Shown here: positions 9,587 to 21,596 of the stretch, in pieces
Numbering within the stretch: the stretch's first letter is position 1
Layout: the number at the start of each line of letters is the position of its first letter
Assembly: GCA_963995525.1 (NCBI GenBank)
Contig: OZ023205.1
Coordinates: forward strand, 59,226,000-59,289,999
Source: Escarpia spicata
Lineage: Eukaryota > Annelida > Polychaeta > Sabellida > Siboglinidae
DNA length: 64,000 nt
Direction of reading: 5' to 3'
Translations under genes and position numbers: made by a program
Notes under the pieces: generated by a model
The model's database searches: none
What the model was told of the DNA's origin: nothing
What the model saw: the letters and a program-made list of their open reading frames with translations, nothing else

Positions 9587-10674
9587 GAAGTAGTTTGTAG
9601 TACTTTCAAGATTACCTTTTCGGCAATATGATTGATGTCAGAGGTCAGTGGCATATCATCAGGGGTCATTGGCTGGTCAGTACCATATGCCGTGGCGATG
9701 AGACTGGGACTATCATCTTTGGAGTGGTGGTCGTGACCCTTGTTGCTCTTCTTTTCATGCTGGGAGGCAATACAGATGAATATAGTGATCTCTTCTCTCC
9801 CTCCATTCCTCCCTCTCTCTCTCTCTCTGTGTCTCTCAATCCCTCTTTCCCTACCCCACACTCACTCTCCCTCCCTCTCTCTCGCTCTCCTTCCATCCAT
9901 CTCTCCCTCCCTCCCTCCCTCACTCCCTCCCTCCCTCTCACTCCCCCCTCTCTCTCTCTCCCTCCCTCCCTCCCCATCCATCCCTCCCTCTCTCTCTCTC
10001 TCTGTCTCTCAATCCCTCTTTCCCTACCCCCCATTCACTCTCCCTCCCTCTCTCTCGTTCGCCTTCCATCCATCTCTCCATCCCTCTCTCCCTCCCTCCC
10101 TCCCTCCCTCCCTCCCTCTCTATTCCTCCCCATCTTACTCTCCCTCCCTCTCTCTCTCGTTCTCTTTCCATCCATCCCTCTCTCCTTCCCTGTCTGTCTT
10201 ACTCCCTCCCTCTCTCTCTCTCCCTCCTTCTGTCTCTCACTCCCTCTCTCTGTCTCTCCTTCTCCTTCTCTCTCATTCTCCCTCTCTTTCCCCCCTCTCT
10301 CTTTCTCTCATCTCCCCCTCTCTCTCTATGTCTCTCACTCTCTCCCTCCCTCCCTACCTACTTCCCTCACTCTCTCCCTTATACCCTCCCTCCCTTTCTC
10401 TCACCCCCCCCCCCTCTCTCTCTTCAGCACTATATAACACTGAAGAGAAAACCAGCAGGCATGGTTGCTCATAAAGGTGATTGGAAGTGTGGAACAATGT
10501 CAAATGTCAATAAAACTACTACATCTGTACAGTTCAAAGTTCATGCCAATAGCAAAAAGGCACAACTGTCATATAATTGACGTTTTCTACCGTAACAATA
10601 GGACTGAGTAAAAAGTTTATCTGAAATTTCTAAAGAGAGAACCTACTGCCATGTCCATGCAAGAAAAATCAAAT
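9587..10674 (+). repeat. Cassette 4 (Y): box, CT tract, C2
   Basis: Box 9616-9759 (144 bp; TAYG, INHIAEK). Long CT/CCCT tract to about 10425. C2 HYITLKRKPAGMVAHKGDWK ends at 10580. It is nearly identical to cassette 7. Confidence 0.85.
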
Positions 10675-11298
10675 TAAGTAGTTTGTAGTACTTTCAAGAT
10701 TACCGTTTCGGCAACATGATTGATGTCAGAGGTCAGTGGCATATCATCAGGGGTCATTGGCTGGTCAGTACCATTGGCCGTGGCGATGAGGAGACTGGGA
10801 CTGTCATCATTGGAGTGGTGGTGGTGACCCTTCTTGCTCTTCTTTTCATGCTGGGAGGCAATACAGATGAATATAGTGATCTCTCTATTTCTTTCTCTCT
10901 CTCTCTCGTTCTCCCTCCCTCCCATCCTCCCTCCCTCCCTCCCCCTCTCGGTCTCTCTCCAACCCTCTACCTCCACCCCTCCCTCCCTCCTTCCCTCCTT
11001 TATTCACTCCCTCCCTCCCTCGCTCCCTCTCACTCCCCCCTCTCTCTTCAGCACTATGTAGCACTGAAGAGAAAATCCGCAGGCATGGGTGCTCATAAAG
11101 GATTTTGGAAGTTTGGAACAATGTCAAATGTCAGTAAAACTATTACATTAGTACAGTTCAATGTTCATGCCAATAGCAAAAAGGCACAACTGTCATATAA
11201 CTGAAGTTTTCTACCGTAACAATAGGACTGAGTAAAAAGTTGATCTTAAATTTCTAAAGAGAGAACCTACTGCCATGTTTGTGCAAGAAAAATCAAAT
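10675..11298 (+). repeat. Cassette 5 (H): box, short tract, C2
   Basis: Box 10704-10850 (147 bp; KKGHHHHSNDD, HVAETVI at the donor side, where the exon would end GAAACG). Short CT tract to about 11049. C2 (HYVALKRKSAGMGAHKGFWK) ends at 11204. It is nearly identical to cassette 8. Confidence 0.85.
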
Positions 11299-13492
11299 TA
11301 AGTAGTTTGTAGTACTTTCAAGATTACCTTTTCGGCAACGTGATTGATGTCAGAGGTCAGTTGCATATCATCAGGGGTCATTGGCTGGTCAGTACCATTA
11401 GCCGTGGCGATGAGGAGACTGGGACTATCATCTTTGGAGTGGTGGTCATGACCCTTGTTGCTCTTCTTTTCATGCTGGGAGGCAATACAGATGAATATAG
11501 TGATCTCTTCCCTCCCTCCATTCCTCCCTCTCTCTCTCTCTCTGTGTCTCTCAATCCCTCTTTCCCTACCCCCCACTCAATCTCCCTCCCTCTCTCTCGC
11601 TCTCCTTCCATCCATCTCTCCCTCCCTACCTCCCTCTCTCTCACTCCCCCCTCTCTCTCTCACTCCCCCCTCTCTCTCTCTCCCTCCCTCCCTCCCCTTC
11701 CATCCCTCCCTCTCTCTGTGTCTCTCAATCCCTCTTTCCCTACCCCCCTCTTACTTTCCCTACCTCTCTCTCTCTCTCTCTCTCGTTCTCCTTCCATCCA
11801 TCTCTCCCTCCCTCTCTCTGTCCCTCCCTCCTTCTCTCTCACTCCCTCTCTCTTTCTCTCATTCTCCCTCTCTCTCTCTCTCTCTCTCCCTCTCGCACCG
11901 ATTCAGCTACAAACCACTAATTTACATTGGTGTAATCTGATGAATCACCACTCAATTGAATGAAAAAGACTATCCGGAAAGTCATGCATATAAAAGACAG
12001 AAAAGTAAATAACTCTAAAGAAACCTACCGTTGTATTTTCTCAAATGCATCGCCAATTGGTGGATCAGAGGCCAATGGTCTAAACAAGCCATTCAAGCCA
12101 ACATATGAACATAACAAGATGCGAGTAGACACTGATGTCTCGAAGGAGATACACTTACAAGACTCCAATGTTAGCGTGTTAATACATAGAGAACTCACCA
12201 ACTTCTAAGAGTGGTCCTGTAAGTTTACAGTATGAAAATGTATCAAGGTTGTCACGTTTTCCCACCCTGGTAAATACCGGGCGGTAAATACCGGTAAAAC
12301 CCGTCCTGGGAAAAACGGCAAGTAGTGGTAAAAACCGGGATAACTGGGAAAAACTCTTAAAAGGATTATATTTGAAGCTCTCTTGCAATACAAGCTACTG
12401 TACCATCACCAGAATGAATATATATACATGTGTTGGCTGTCACGTACTGCAGTGTTGCTACAGGCTCACCTCTATGTGTTGGCTGTCATGTACTGGCAGT
12501 GTTGCTACAGGCTCACCTCTATGTGCTGGCTGTCATGTACTGGCATTGTTGCTACAGGCTCACCTCTATGTGCTGGCTGTCGTGTACTGGCAGTGTTGCT
12601 AGAGGCTCACCTCTATGTGCTAGCTGTCGTGTACTGGCAGTTTTGCTACAGGCTCACCTATATGTGTTGGCTGTCATGGCAGTGTTGCTACAGGCTCATC
12701 TCTTTGTGTTGGCTGTCGTGTACCTGCAGTGTTGCTACAGGTTCACCTCTATGTGTTGGCTGTCGTGTACTGGCAGTGTTGCTACAGGCTCACATCTATG
12801 TGTTGGCTGTCGTGTACTGGCAGTTTTGCTACAGGCTCACCTCTATGTGTTGGCTGTCATGGCAGTGTTGCTACAGGCTCACCTCTATGTGTTGGCTGTC
12901 ATGTACTGGCAGTGATGCTACAGGCTCACCTCTATGTGTTGGCTTTCATGTACCTGCTCTGTTGCTACAGGCTCACCTCTATGTGTTGGCTGTCATGTAC
13001 TGGCAGTGTTGTTACAGGCTCACCTCTATGTGTTGCTAATTCACCATGCTATTTCTGAGAAACAAATACATATGAATATAGTGATCTCTCTATTTCTTTC
13101 TCTCTCTCTCTCGTTCTCCCTCCCTCCCCCCTCTCGGTCTCTCTCCCTCCCTCTACCTCCAACCCTCCCTCCCTCCCTACCTCCTTCCCTCCTTTATTCC
13201 CTTCCTCCCTCCCTCCCTCTCTCTCACTCCCCCCTGTCTCTTCAGCACTATATAGCACTGAAGAGAAAATCATTAGGCATGGGTGCTCATAAAGGATTTT
13301 GGAAGTTTGGAACAATGTCAAATGTCAGTAAAACTACTACATCAGTACAGATCAAAGTTCATGCCAATAGCAAAAAGGCACAACTGTCATATAATTGATG
13401 TTTTCTACCGTAACAATAGGACTGAGTAAAAAGTTGATCCTAAATTTCTAAAGAGAGAACCTACTGCCATGTTTGTGCAAGAAAAATCAAAG
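11299..13492 (+). repeat. Cassette 6 (D): box, tract, C1, minisatellite, C2
   Basis: Box 11328-11474. C1 11960-12208. Minisatellite 12429-13035. C2 ends at 13398. From the CT tract onward it is a near copy of cassette 3. Confidence 0.85.
12429..13035 (+). repeat. 47-bp minisatellite in cassette 6
   Basis: It repeats the order of variant units of 8523-9129 almost exactly. One visible difference is ttgttacag for ttgctacag in the penultimate unit. Confidence 0.95.
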
Positions 13493-14593
13493 GAAGTAGT
13501 TTGTAGTACTTTCAAGATTACCTTTTCGGCAATATGATTGATGTCAGAGGTCAGTGGCATATCATCAGGGGTCATTGGCTGGTCAGTACCATATGCCGTG
13601 GCGATGAGACTGGGACTATCATCTTTGGAGTGGTGGTCGTGACCCTTGTTGCTCTTCTTTTCATGCTGGGAGGCAATACAGATGAATATAGTGATCTCTT
13701 CTCTCCCTCCATTCCTCCCTCTCTCTCTCTCTCTGTGTCTCTCAATCCCTCTTTCCCTACCCCACACTCACTCTCCCTCCCTCTCTCTCGCTCTCCTTCC
13801 ATCCATCTCTCCCTCCCTCCCTCCCTCACTCCCTCACTCCCTCCCTCCCTCTCACTCCCCCCTCTCTCTCTCTCCCTCCCTCCCTCCCCATCCATCCCTC
13901 CCTCTCTCTCTCTCTCTGTCTCTCAATCCCTCTTTCCCTACCCCCCATTCACTCTCCCTCCCTCTCTCTCGTTCGCCTTCCATCCATCTCTCCATCCCTC
14001 TCTCCCTCCCTCCCTCCCTCCCTCCCTCCCTCCCTCCCTCTCTATTCCTCCCCATCTTACTCTCCCTCCCTCTCTCTCTCGTTCTCTTTCCATCCATCCC
14101 TCTCTCCTTCCCTGTCTGTCTTACTCCCTCCCTCTCTCTCTCTCCCTCCTTCTGTCTCTCACTCCCTCTCTCTGTCTCTCCTTCTCCTTCTCTCTCATTC
14201 TCCCTCTCTTTCCCCCCTCTCTCTTTCTCTCATCTCCCCCTCTCTCTCTATGTCTCTCACTCTCTCCCTCCCTCCCTACCTACTTCCCTCACTCTCTCCC
14301 TTATACCCTCCCTCCCTTTCTCTCACCCCCCCCTCTCTCTCTTCAGCACTATATAACACTGAAGAGAAAACCAGCAGGCATGGTTGCTCATAAAGGTGAT
14401 TGGAAGTGTGGAACAATGTCAAATGTCAATAAAACTACTACATCTGTACAGTTCAAAGTTCATGCCAATAGCAAAAAGGCACAACTGTCATATAATTGAC
14501 GTTTTCTACCGTAACAATAGGACTGAGTAAAAAGTTTATCTGAAATTTCTAAAGAGAGAACCTACTGCCATGTCCATGCAAGAAAAATCAAAT
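13493..14593 (+). repeat. Cassette 7 (Y): box, CT tract, C2
   Basis: Box 13522-13665. CT tract to about 14343, 12-13 bp longer than in cassette 4 through extra CCCT units. C2 ends at 14499. Confidence 0.85.
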
Positions 14594-15217
14594 TAAGTAG
14601 TTTGTAGTACTTTCAAGATTACCGTTTCGGCAACATGATTGATGTCAGAGGTCAGTGGCATATCATCAGGGGTCATTGGCTGGTCAGTACCATTGGCCGT
14701 GGCGATGAGGAGACTGGGACTGTCATCATTGGAGTGGTGGTGGTGACCCTTCTTGCTCTTCTTTTCATGCTGGGAGGCAATACAGATGAATATAGTGATC
14801 TCTCTATTTCTTTCTCTCTCTCTCTCGTTCTCCCTCCCTCCCATCCTCCCTCCCTCCCTCCCCCTCTCGGTCTCTCTCCAACCCTCTACCTCCACCCCTC
14901 CCTCCCTCCTTCCCTCCTTTATTCACTCCCTCCCTCCCTCGCTCCCTCTCACTCCCCCCTCTCTCTTCAGCACTATGTAGCACTGAAGAGAAAATCCGCA
15001 GGCATGGGTGCTCATAAAGGATTTTGGAAGTTTGGAACAATGTCAAATGTCAGTAAAACTATTACATTAGTACAGTTCAATGTTCATGCCAATAGCAAAA
15101 AGGCACAACTGTCATATAACTGAAGTTTTCTACCGTAACAATAGGACTGAGTAAAAAGTTGATCTTAAATTTCTAAAGAGAGAACCTACTGCCATGTTTG
15201 TGCAAGAAAAATCAAAT
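14594..15217 (+). repeat. Cassette 8 (H): box, short tract, C2
   Basis: Box 14623-14769. C2 ends at 15123. Copy of cassette 5 at a distance of 3919 bp. Confidence 0.85.
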
Positions 15218-17455
15218 TAAGTAGTTTGTAGTACTTTCAAGATTACCTTTTCGGCAACGTGATTGATGTCAGAGGTCAGTGGCATATCATCAGGGGTCAT
15301 TGGCTGGTCAGTACCATTAGCCGTGGCGATGAGGAGACTGGGACTATCATCTTTGGAGTGGTGGTCATGACCCTTGTTGCTCTTCTTTTCATGCTGGGAG
15401 GCAATACAGATGAATATAGTGATCTCTTCCCTTCCTCCATTCCTCCCTCTCTCTCTCTCTGTGTCTCTCAATCCCTCTTTCCCTACCCCCCCACTCACTC
15501 TCCCTCCCTCTCTCTCGCTCTACTTCCATCCATCTCTCCCTCCCTCCCTCTCTCCCTCCCTCCCTCCCTCCCTCCCTCACTCCCTCCCTCCCTCCCTCTC
15601 ACTCCCCCCTCTCTCTCTCTCCCTCCCTCCCTCCCCATCCATCCCTCCCTCTCTCTCTCTCTCTCTCTCTGTCTCTCAATCCCTCTTTCCCTACCCCCCT
15701 CTTACTCTCCCTACCTCTCTCTCTCTCTCTCTCGTTCTCCTTCCATCGACCTCTCTCTCCCTCTCTCTATCCCTCCCTCCTTCTCTCTCACTCCCTCTCT
15801 CTTTCTCTCATTCTCCCTCTCTCTCTCTCTCTCCCTCTCGCACCGATGCAGCTACAAACCACTAATTTACATTAGTGTCATTTGGTGAATCACCACTCAA
15901 TTGAATGAAAAAGACTATCCGGAAAGTCATGCATATAAAAGGCATAAAAGTAAATAACTCTAAAGAAACATATCGTTGTATTTTCTCAAATGCATCGCCA
16001 ATTGGTGGATCAGAGGCCAATGGTCTAAACAAGCCATTCAAGCCAACATATGAACATAGCAAGATGCGAGTAGACCTTGATGTCTCGAAGGAGATACACT
16101 TACAAGACTCCAATGTTAGCGTGTTAATACATAGATAACTCACCAACTTCTAAGAGTGGTCCTGTAAGTTTACAGTATGAAAATGTATCAAGGTTGACAC
16201 GTTTTACCACCCTGGTAAATACCGGGCGGTAAATACCGGTAAAACCCATCCTGGGAAAAATGCCAAGTAGTGGTAAAAACCGGGATAACTGGGACAAACT
16301 CTTAAAAGGATTATATTTGAAGCTCTCTTGCAATACAAGCTACTGTACCATCACCAGAATGAATATATATACATGTGTTGGCTGTGACGTACTGCAGTGT
16401 TGCTACAGGCTCACCTCTATGTGTTGGCTGTCATGTACTGGCTGTGTTGGTACAGGCTCACCTCTATGTGTTGGTTGTCGTGTACTGGCAGTGTTGCTAC
16501 AGGCTCACCTCTATGTTTTGGCTGTCGTGTACTGGCAGTGTTGCTACAGGCTCACCTCTATGTGTTGGCTGTCGTGTACTGGCAGTTTTGCTACAGGCTC
16601 ACCTCTATGTGTTGGCTGTCATGGCAGTATTGCTACAGGCTCATCTCTTTGTGTTGGCTGTCATGTACCTGCAGTGTTGATACAGGCTCACCTCTATGTG
16701 TTGGCTGTCATGTACTGGCAGTGATGCTACAGACTCACGTCTATGTGTTGGATGTCATGTACCTGCAGTGTTGCTACAGGCTCACCTCTATGTGTTGGCT
16801 GTCGTGTACTAGCAGTGTTGCTACAGGCTCAACTCTATGTGTAGGCTGTCGTGTACTGGCAGTGATGCTACAGGCTCACCTCTATGTGTTGGCTGTCATG
16901 TACCTGCAGTGTTGCTACAGGCTCACCTCTATGTGTTGGCTGTCGTGTATTTGCAGTGTTGCTGCAGGCTCACCTCTATGTGTTGGCTGTCGTGTACTGG
17001 CAGTGTTTCTACAGGCTCACCTCTATGTGTTGGCTGTCGTGTACTGGCAGTTTTGCTACAGGCTCACGTTCCTCCTTCCCTCCCTCCCCCCTCTCGGTCT
17101 CTCTCCCTCCCGCTACCTCCAACCCTCCCTCCCTACCTCCTTCCCTCCTTTATTCCCTCCTCCCTCCCTCCCTCCCTCCCTCTCTGTCACTCCCCCCTGT
17201 CTGTTCAGCACTATATAGCACTGAAGAGAAAATCAGCAGGCATGGGTGCTCATAAAGGATTTTGGAAGTTTGGAACAATGTCAAATGTCAGTAAAACTAC
17301 TACATCAGTACAGTTCAAAGTTCATGCCAATAGCAAAAACGCACAATTGTCATATAATTGATGTTTTCTACCGTAACAATAGGACTGAGTAAAAAGTTTA
17401 TCCTAAATTTCTAAAGAGAGAACCTACTGCCATGTTTGTGCAAGAAAAATCAAAT
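15218..17455 (+). repeat. Cassette 9 (D): box, tract, C1, minisatellite, C2
   Basis: Box 15247-15393. C1 15905-16138 (KGIKVNNS variant). Minisatellite 16374-17069 passes directly into a CT tract without the usual linker (ttcaccatgctatttctgag). C2 ends at 17361. Mirrored by R6. Confidence 0.85.
16374..17069 (+). repeat. 47-bp minisatellite in cassette 9
   Basis: About 15 units. It ends in ...caggctcacg followed at once by ttcctccttccctccctccc. Confidence 0.95.
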
Positions 17456-19296
17456 GAAGTAGTTTGTAGTACTTTCAAGATTACCTTTTCGGCAACGTGA
17501 TTGATATCAGAGGTCAGTGGCATATCATCAGGGGCGATTGGCTGGTCAGTACCATAGGCCGTGGCGATGAGACTGGGACTATCATCTTTGGAGTGGTGGT
17601 CGTGACCCTTGTTGCTCTTCTTTTCATGCTGGGAGGCAATACAGATGAATATAGTGATCTCTTCCCTCCCTCCATTCCTCCCTCTCTCTCTCTCTGTGTC
17701 TCTCAATCCCTCTTTCCCTACCCCCCACTCACTCTCCCTCCCTCTCTCTCGCTCTCCTTCCATCCATCTCTCCCTCCCTCCCTCCCTCCCTCCCTCCCTC
17801 CCTCCCTCCCTCCCTCCCTCCCTCCCTCACTCCCTCCCTCCCTCCCTCCCTCTCACTCCCCCCTCTCTCTCTCTCCCTCCCTCCCCATCCATCCCTCCCT
17901 CTCTCTCTCTCTCTGTCTCTCAATCCCTCTTTCCCTACCCCCCTATTACTCTCCCTACCTCTCTCTCTCTCTCTCTCTCTCTCGTTCTCCTTCCATCCAT
18001 CTCTCTCTCCCTCTCTCTATCCCTCCCTCCTTCTCTCTCACTCCCTCTCTCTTTCTCTCATTCTCCCTCTCTCTCTCTCTCTCTCTCCCTCTCGCACCGA
18101 TGCAGCTACAAACCACTAATTTACATTGGTGTCATTTGGTGAATCACCACTCAATTGAATGAAAAAGACTATCCGGAAAGTCATGCATATAAAAGGCATA
18201 AAAGTAAATAACTCTAAAGAAACATATCGTTGTATTTTCTCAAATGCATCGCCAATTGGTGGATCAGAGGCCAATGGTCTAAACAAGCCATTCAAGCCAA
18301 CATATGAACATAGCAAGATGCGAGTAGACCTTGATGTCTCGAAGGAGATACACTTACAAGACTCCAATGTTAGCGTGTTAATACATAGAGAACTCACCAA
18401 CTTCTAAGAGTGGTCCTGTAAGTTTACAGTATGAAAATGTATCAAGGTTGTCACGTTTTCCCACCCTGGTAAATACCGGGCGGTAAATACCGGTAAAACC
18501 CGTCCTGGGAAAAACGGCAAGTAGTGGTAAAAACCGGGATAACTGGGAAAAACTCTTAAAAGGATTATATTTGAAGCTCTCTTGCAATACAAGCGACTGT
18601 ACCATCACCAGAATGAATATATATACATGTGTTGGCTGTGACGTACTGCAGTGTTGCTACAGGCTCACCTCTATGTGTTGGCTGTCATGTACTGGCAGTG
18701 TTGGTACAGGCTCACCTCCATGTGTTGGCTGTCGTGTACTGGCAGTGTTGCTACAGGCTCACCTCTATGTGTTGGCTGTCGTGTATTTGCAGTGTTGCTG
18801 CAGGCTCACCTCTATGTGTTGGCTGTCGTGTACTGGCAGTGTTGCTACAGGCTCACCTCTATGTGTTGGCTGTCGTGTACTGGCAGTTTTGCTACAGGCT
18901 CACGTTCCTCCCTCCCTCCCTCCCCCCTCTCGGTCTCTCTCCCTCCCGCTACCTCCAACCCTCCCTCCCTCCCTACCTCCTTCCCTCCTTTATTCCCTCC
19001 TCCCTCCCTCCCTCCCTCTCTCTCACTCCCCCCTGTCTGTTCAGCACTATATAGCACTGAAGAGAAAATCAGCAGGCATGGGTGCTCATAAAGGATTTTG
19101 GAAGTTTGGAACAATGTCAAATGTCAGTAAAACTACTACATCAGTACAGTTCAAAGTTCATGCCAATAGCACAAACGCACAACTGTCATATAATTGATGT
19201 TTTCTGCCGTAACAATAGGACTGAGTAAAAAGTTGATCCTAAATTTCTAAAGAGATAACCTACTGCCATGTTCATGCAAGAAAAATCAAATTAAGT
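17456..19296 (+). repeat. Cassette 10 (Y box with D body)
   Basis: Box 17485-17628 (144 bp; TAYG, QPIAPDD). CCCT tract 17770-17830 and a (CT)n run of only ~24 bp at 17960-17983. C1 18159-18407. Short minisatellite 18628-18904. C2 ends at 19197. In the right arm the matching (GA)n runs exceed 150 bp. Confidence 0.85.
18628..18904 (+). repeat. 47-bp minisatellite in cassette 10 (short)
   Basis: Only about six units, matching the short right-arm array at 45505-45780. Confidence 0.95.
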
Positions 19297-20025
19297 GATT
19301 CATGTCAGAGGTCACTGGCATATCATCAGGGGCGATTGGCTGGTCAGTACCATAGGCCGTGGCGATGAGACTGGGACTATCATCTTTGGAGTGGTGGTCG
19401 TGACCCTTGTTGCTCTTCTTTTCATGCTGGGAGGCAATACAGATGAATATAGTGATATCTTCCCTCACTCCCTCCCTCCCTCCTTCCCTCCCTCCCTCCT
19501 CTCTCTCTCTCTGTCTCTCAATCCCTCTTTCCCTACCCCCCACTCACTCTCCCTCCCTCTCTCTCGTTCTCCTTCCATCCATCTCTATATCCCTCTCTCC
19601 CTCCTCCCTCCCTCCCTCTCTCTATTCCTCCCCCATCTCACTCTCCCTCCCTCTCTCTCTCGTTCTCTTTCCATCCATCCCTCTCTCCTTCCCTGTCTGT
19701 CTTACTCCCTCCCTCTCTCTCTCTCACTCCCTCCTTCTGTCTCTCACTACCTCTCTCTTTTTCTCCTTCTCCTTCTCTCTCATTCTCACTCTCTCTCTCC
19801 CTCTCTCTCTTTCTCTCATCTCCCCCTCTCTCTCTATTTCTCTCACTCTCTCCCTCCCTCCCTACCTCCTTCCCTCACTCTCTCCCTTATTCCCTCCCTC
19901 CCTCTCTCTCACCCCCCCCCCCCCCCTCTCTCTTCAGGACTATATAACACCGAAGAGAAAACCAGCAGGCATGGTTGCTCATAAAGAGAGAACCTACTGC
20001 CATGTTTGTGCAAAAAAAATCAAAT
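19297..20025 (+). repeat. Cassette 11 (Y, both ends truncated)
   Basis: The box has lost its donor end: the text jumps from aaatcaaattaagtg to attcatgtcagagg at about 19293-19300, and the rest runs to 19426. C2 is cut short after GMVAHK and fused to the spacer agagagaacctactgccatg at about 19986. This cassette is probably non-functional as an exon. It is mirrored at 44402-45121. Confidence 0.8.
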
Positions 20026-20973
20026 GAAGTAGTTTGTAGTACTTTCAAGATTACCTTTTCGGAACGTGATTGATGTCAGAGGTCAGTGGCATATCATCAG
20101 GGGTCATTGGCTGGTCAGTACCATAGGCCGTGGCGATGAGACTGGGACTATCATCTTTGGAGTGGTGGTCGTGACCCTTGTTGCTCTTCTTTTCATGCTG
20201 GAAGGCAATACAGATGAATATAGTGATCTCTTCCCTCCCTCCCTCGCTCCTTCCCTCCCTCCCTCTCTCTCTGTGTGTCTCTCAATCCCTCTTTCCCTAC
20301 CCCCCACTCCCTCTCCCTCCCTCTCTTTCGTTCTCCTTCCATCCATCTCTCCATCCCTCCCTCTCTCCCTCCCTCCCTCCCTCCCTCCCTCCCTCCCTCC
20401 CTCCCTCCCTCCCTCCCTCTCTCTATTCCTCCCCCATCTCACTCTCCCTCCCTCTCTCTCACGTTCTCTTTCCATCCATTCCTCTCTCCTTCCCTGTCTG
20501 TCTTACTCCCTCCCTCTCTCTCTCTCCCTCCCTCCTTCTGTCTCTCACTCCCTCTCTCTTTCTCTCCTCCTTCTCTCTCATTCTCCCTCTCCCTCCCCCC
20601 TCTCTCTTTCTCTCATCTCCCCCTCTCTCTATTTCTCTCCCTCCCTCCCTACCTCCTTCCCTCACTCTCTCCCTTATTCCCTCCCTCCCTTTCTCTCACC
20701 CCCCCCCCCCCCCCCTCTCTCTTCAGCACTATATAACACTGAAGAGAAAACCAGCAGGCATGGTTGCTCATAAAGGTGATTGGAAGTGTGGAACAATGTC
20801 AAATGTCAATAAAACTACTACATCTGTACAGTTCAAAGTTCATGCCAATAGCAAAAAGGCACAACTGTCATATAATTGACGTTTTCTACCGTAACAATAG
20901 GACTGAGTGAAATGTTTATCTGAAATTTCTAAAGAGAGAACCTACTGCCATGTTCATGCAAGAAAAATCAAAT
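20026..20973 (+). repeat. Cassette 12 (Y), containing the inner limit of the mirrored arm
   Basis: Box 20055-20197 is 143 bp: one base is missing near the donor side (cggaacg for cggcaacg), which breaks the frame. The match to the right arm ends inside this box at about 20128. A poly-C of about 16 lies at 20699-20714. C2 ends at 20879. Confidence 0.8.
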
Positions 20974-21596
20974 TAAGTAGTTTGTAGTACTTTCAAGATT
21001 ACCTTTTCTGCAACATGATTCATGTCAGAGGTCACTGGCATATCATCAGGGGTCATTGGCTGGTCAGTACCATTGGCCGTGGCGATGAGGAGACTGGGAC
21101 TGTCATCTTTGGAGTGGTGGTGGTGACCCTTCTTGCTCTTCTTTTCATGCTGGGAGGCAATACAGATGAATATAGTGATCTCTCTATTTCTTTCTCTCTC
21201 TCTCGTTCTCCCTCCCTCCCATCCTCCCTCCCTCCCTCCCACCTCTCGGTCTCTCTCCAACCCTCAACATCCACCCCTCCCTCCCTCCTTCCCTCCTTTA
21301 TTCACTCCCTCCCTCCCTCGCTCCCTCTCACTCCCCCCTCTCTCTTCAGCACTATATAGCACTGAAGAGAAAATCCGCAGGCATGGGTGCTCATAAAGGA
21401 TTTTCGAAGTTTGGAACAATGTCAAATGTCAGTAAAACTACTACATCAGTACAGTTCAAAGTTCATGCCAATAGCAAAAAGGCACAACTGTCATATAACT
21501 GAAGTTTTCTACCGTAACAATAGGACTGAGTAAAAAGTTGATCCTAAATTTCTAAAGAGAGAACCTACTGCCATATTTGTGCAAAAAAAATCAAAT
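20974..21596 (+). repeat. Cassette 13 (H)
   Basis: Box 21003-21149 (147 bp; KKGHHHHSKDD, MPVTSDMNH). Short tract, C2 to about 21501. No mirrored copy in this window. Confidence 0.85.

Larger units (their letters stand above)
1..20128 (+). repeat. Left arm of giant inverted repeat
   Basis: The sequence from position 1 reads as the reverse complement of the sequence running backwards from 62681. Coordinates sum to 62682 throughout the outer 4 kb. Differences there are few: the base at 303, and two substitutions at 2823 and 2839 that alter the mirrored 180-bp exon. Inside the array the match continues cassette by cassette to about 20128, within a Y-type box, where the mirrored sequence on the right stops at 44307. 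The arm reaches the window edge and may continue beyond it. The left arm holds one extra ~3.9-kb tandem block, and the right arm one extra ~2.4-kb block. Whether it is a real palindrome or an assembly fold-back cannot be settled from sequence alone. Confidence 0.95.
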
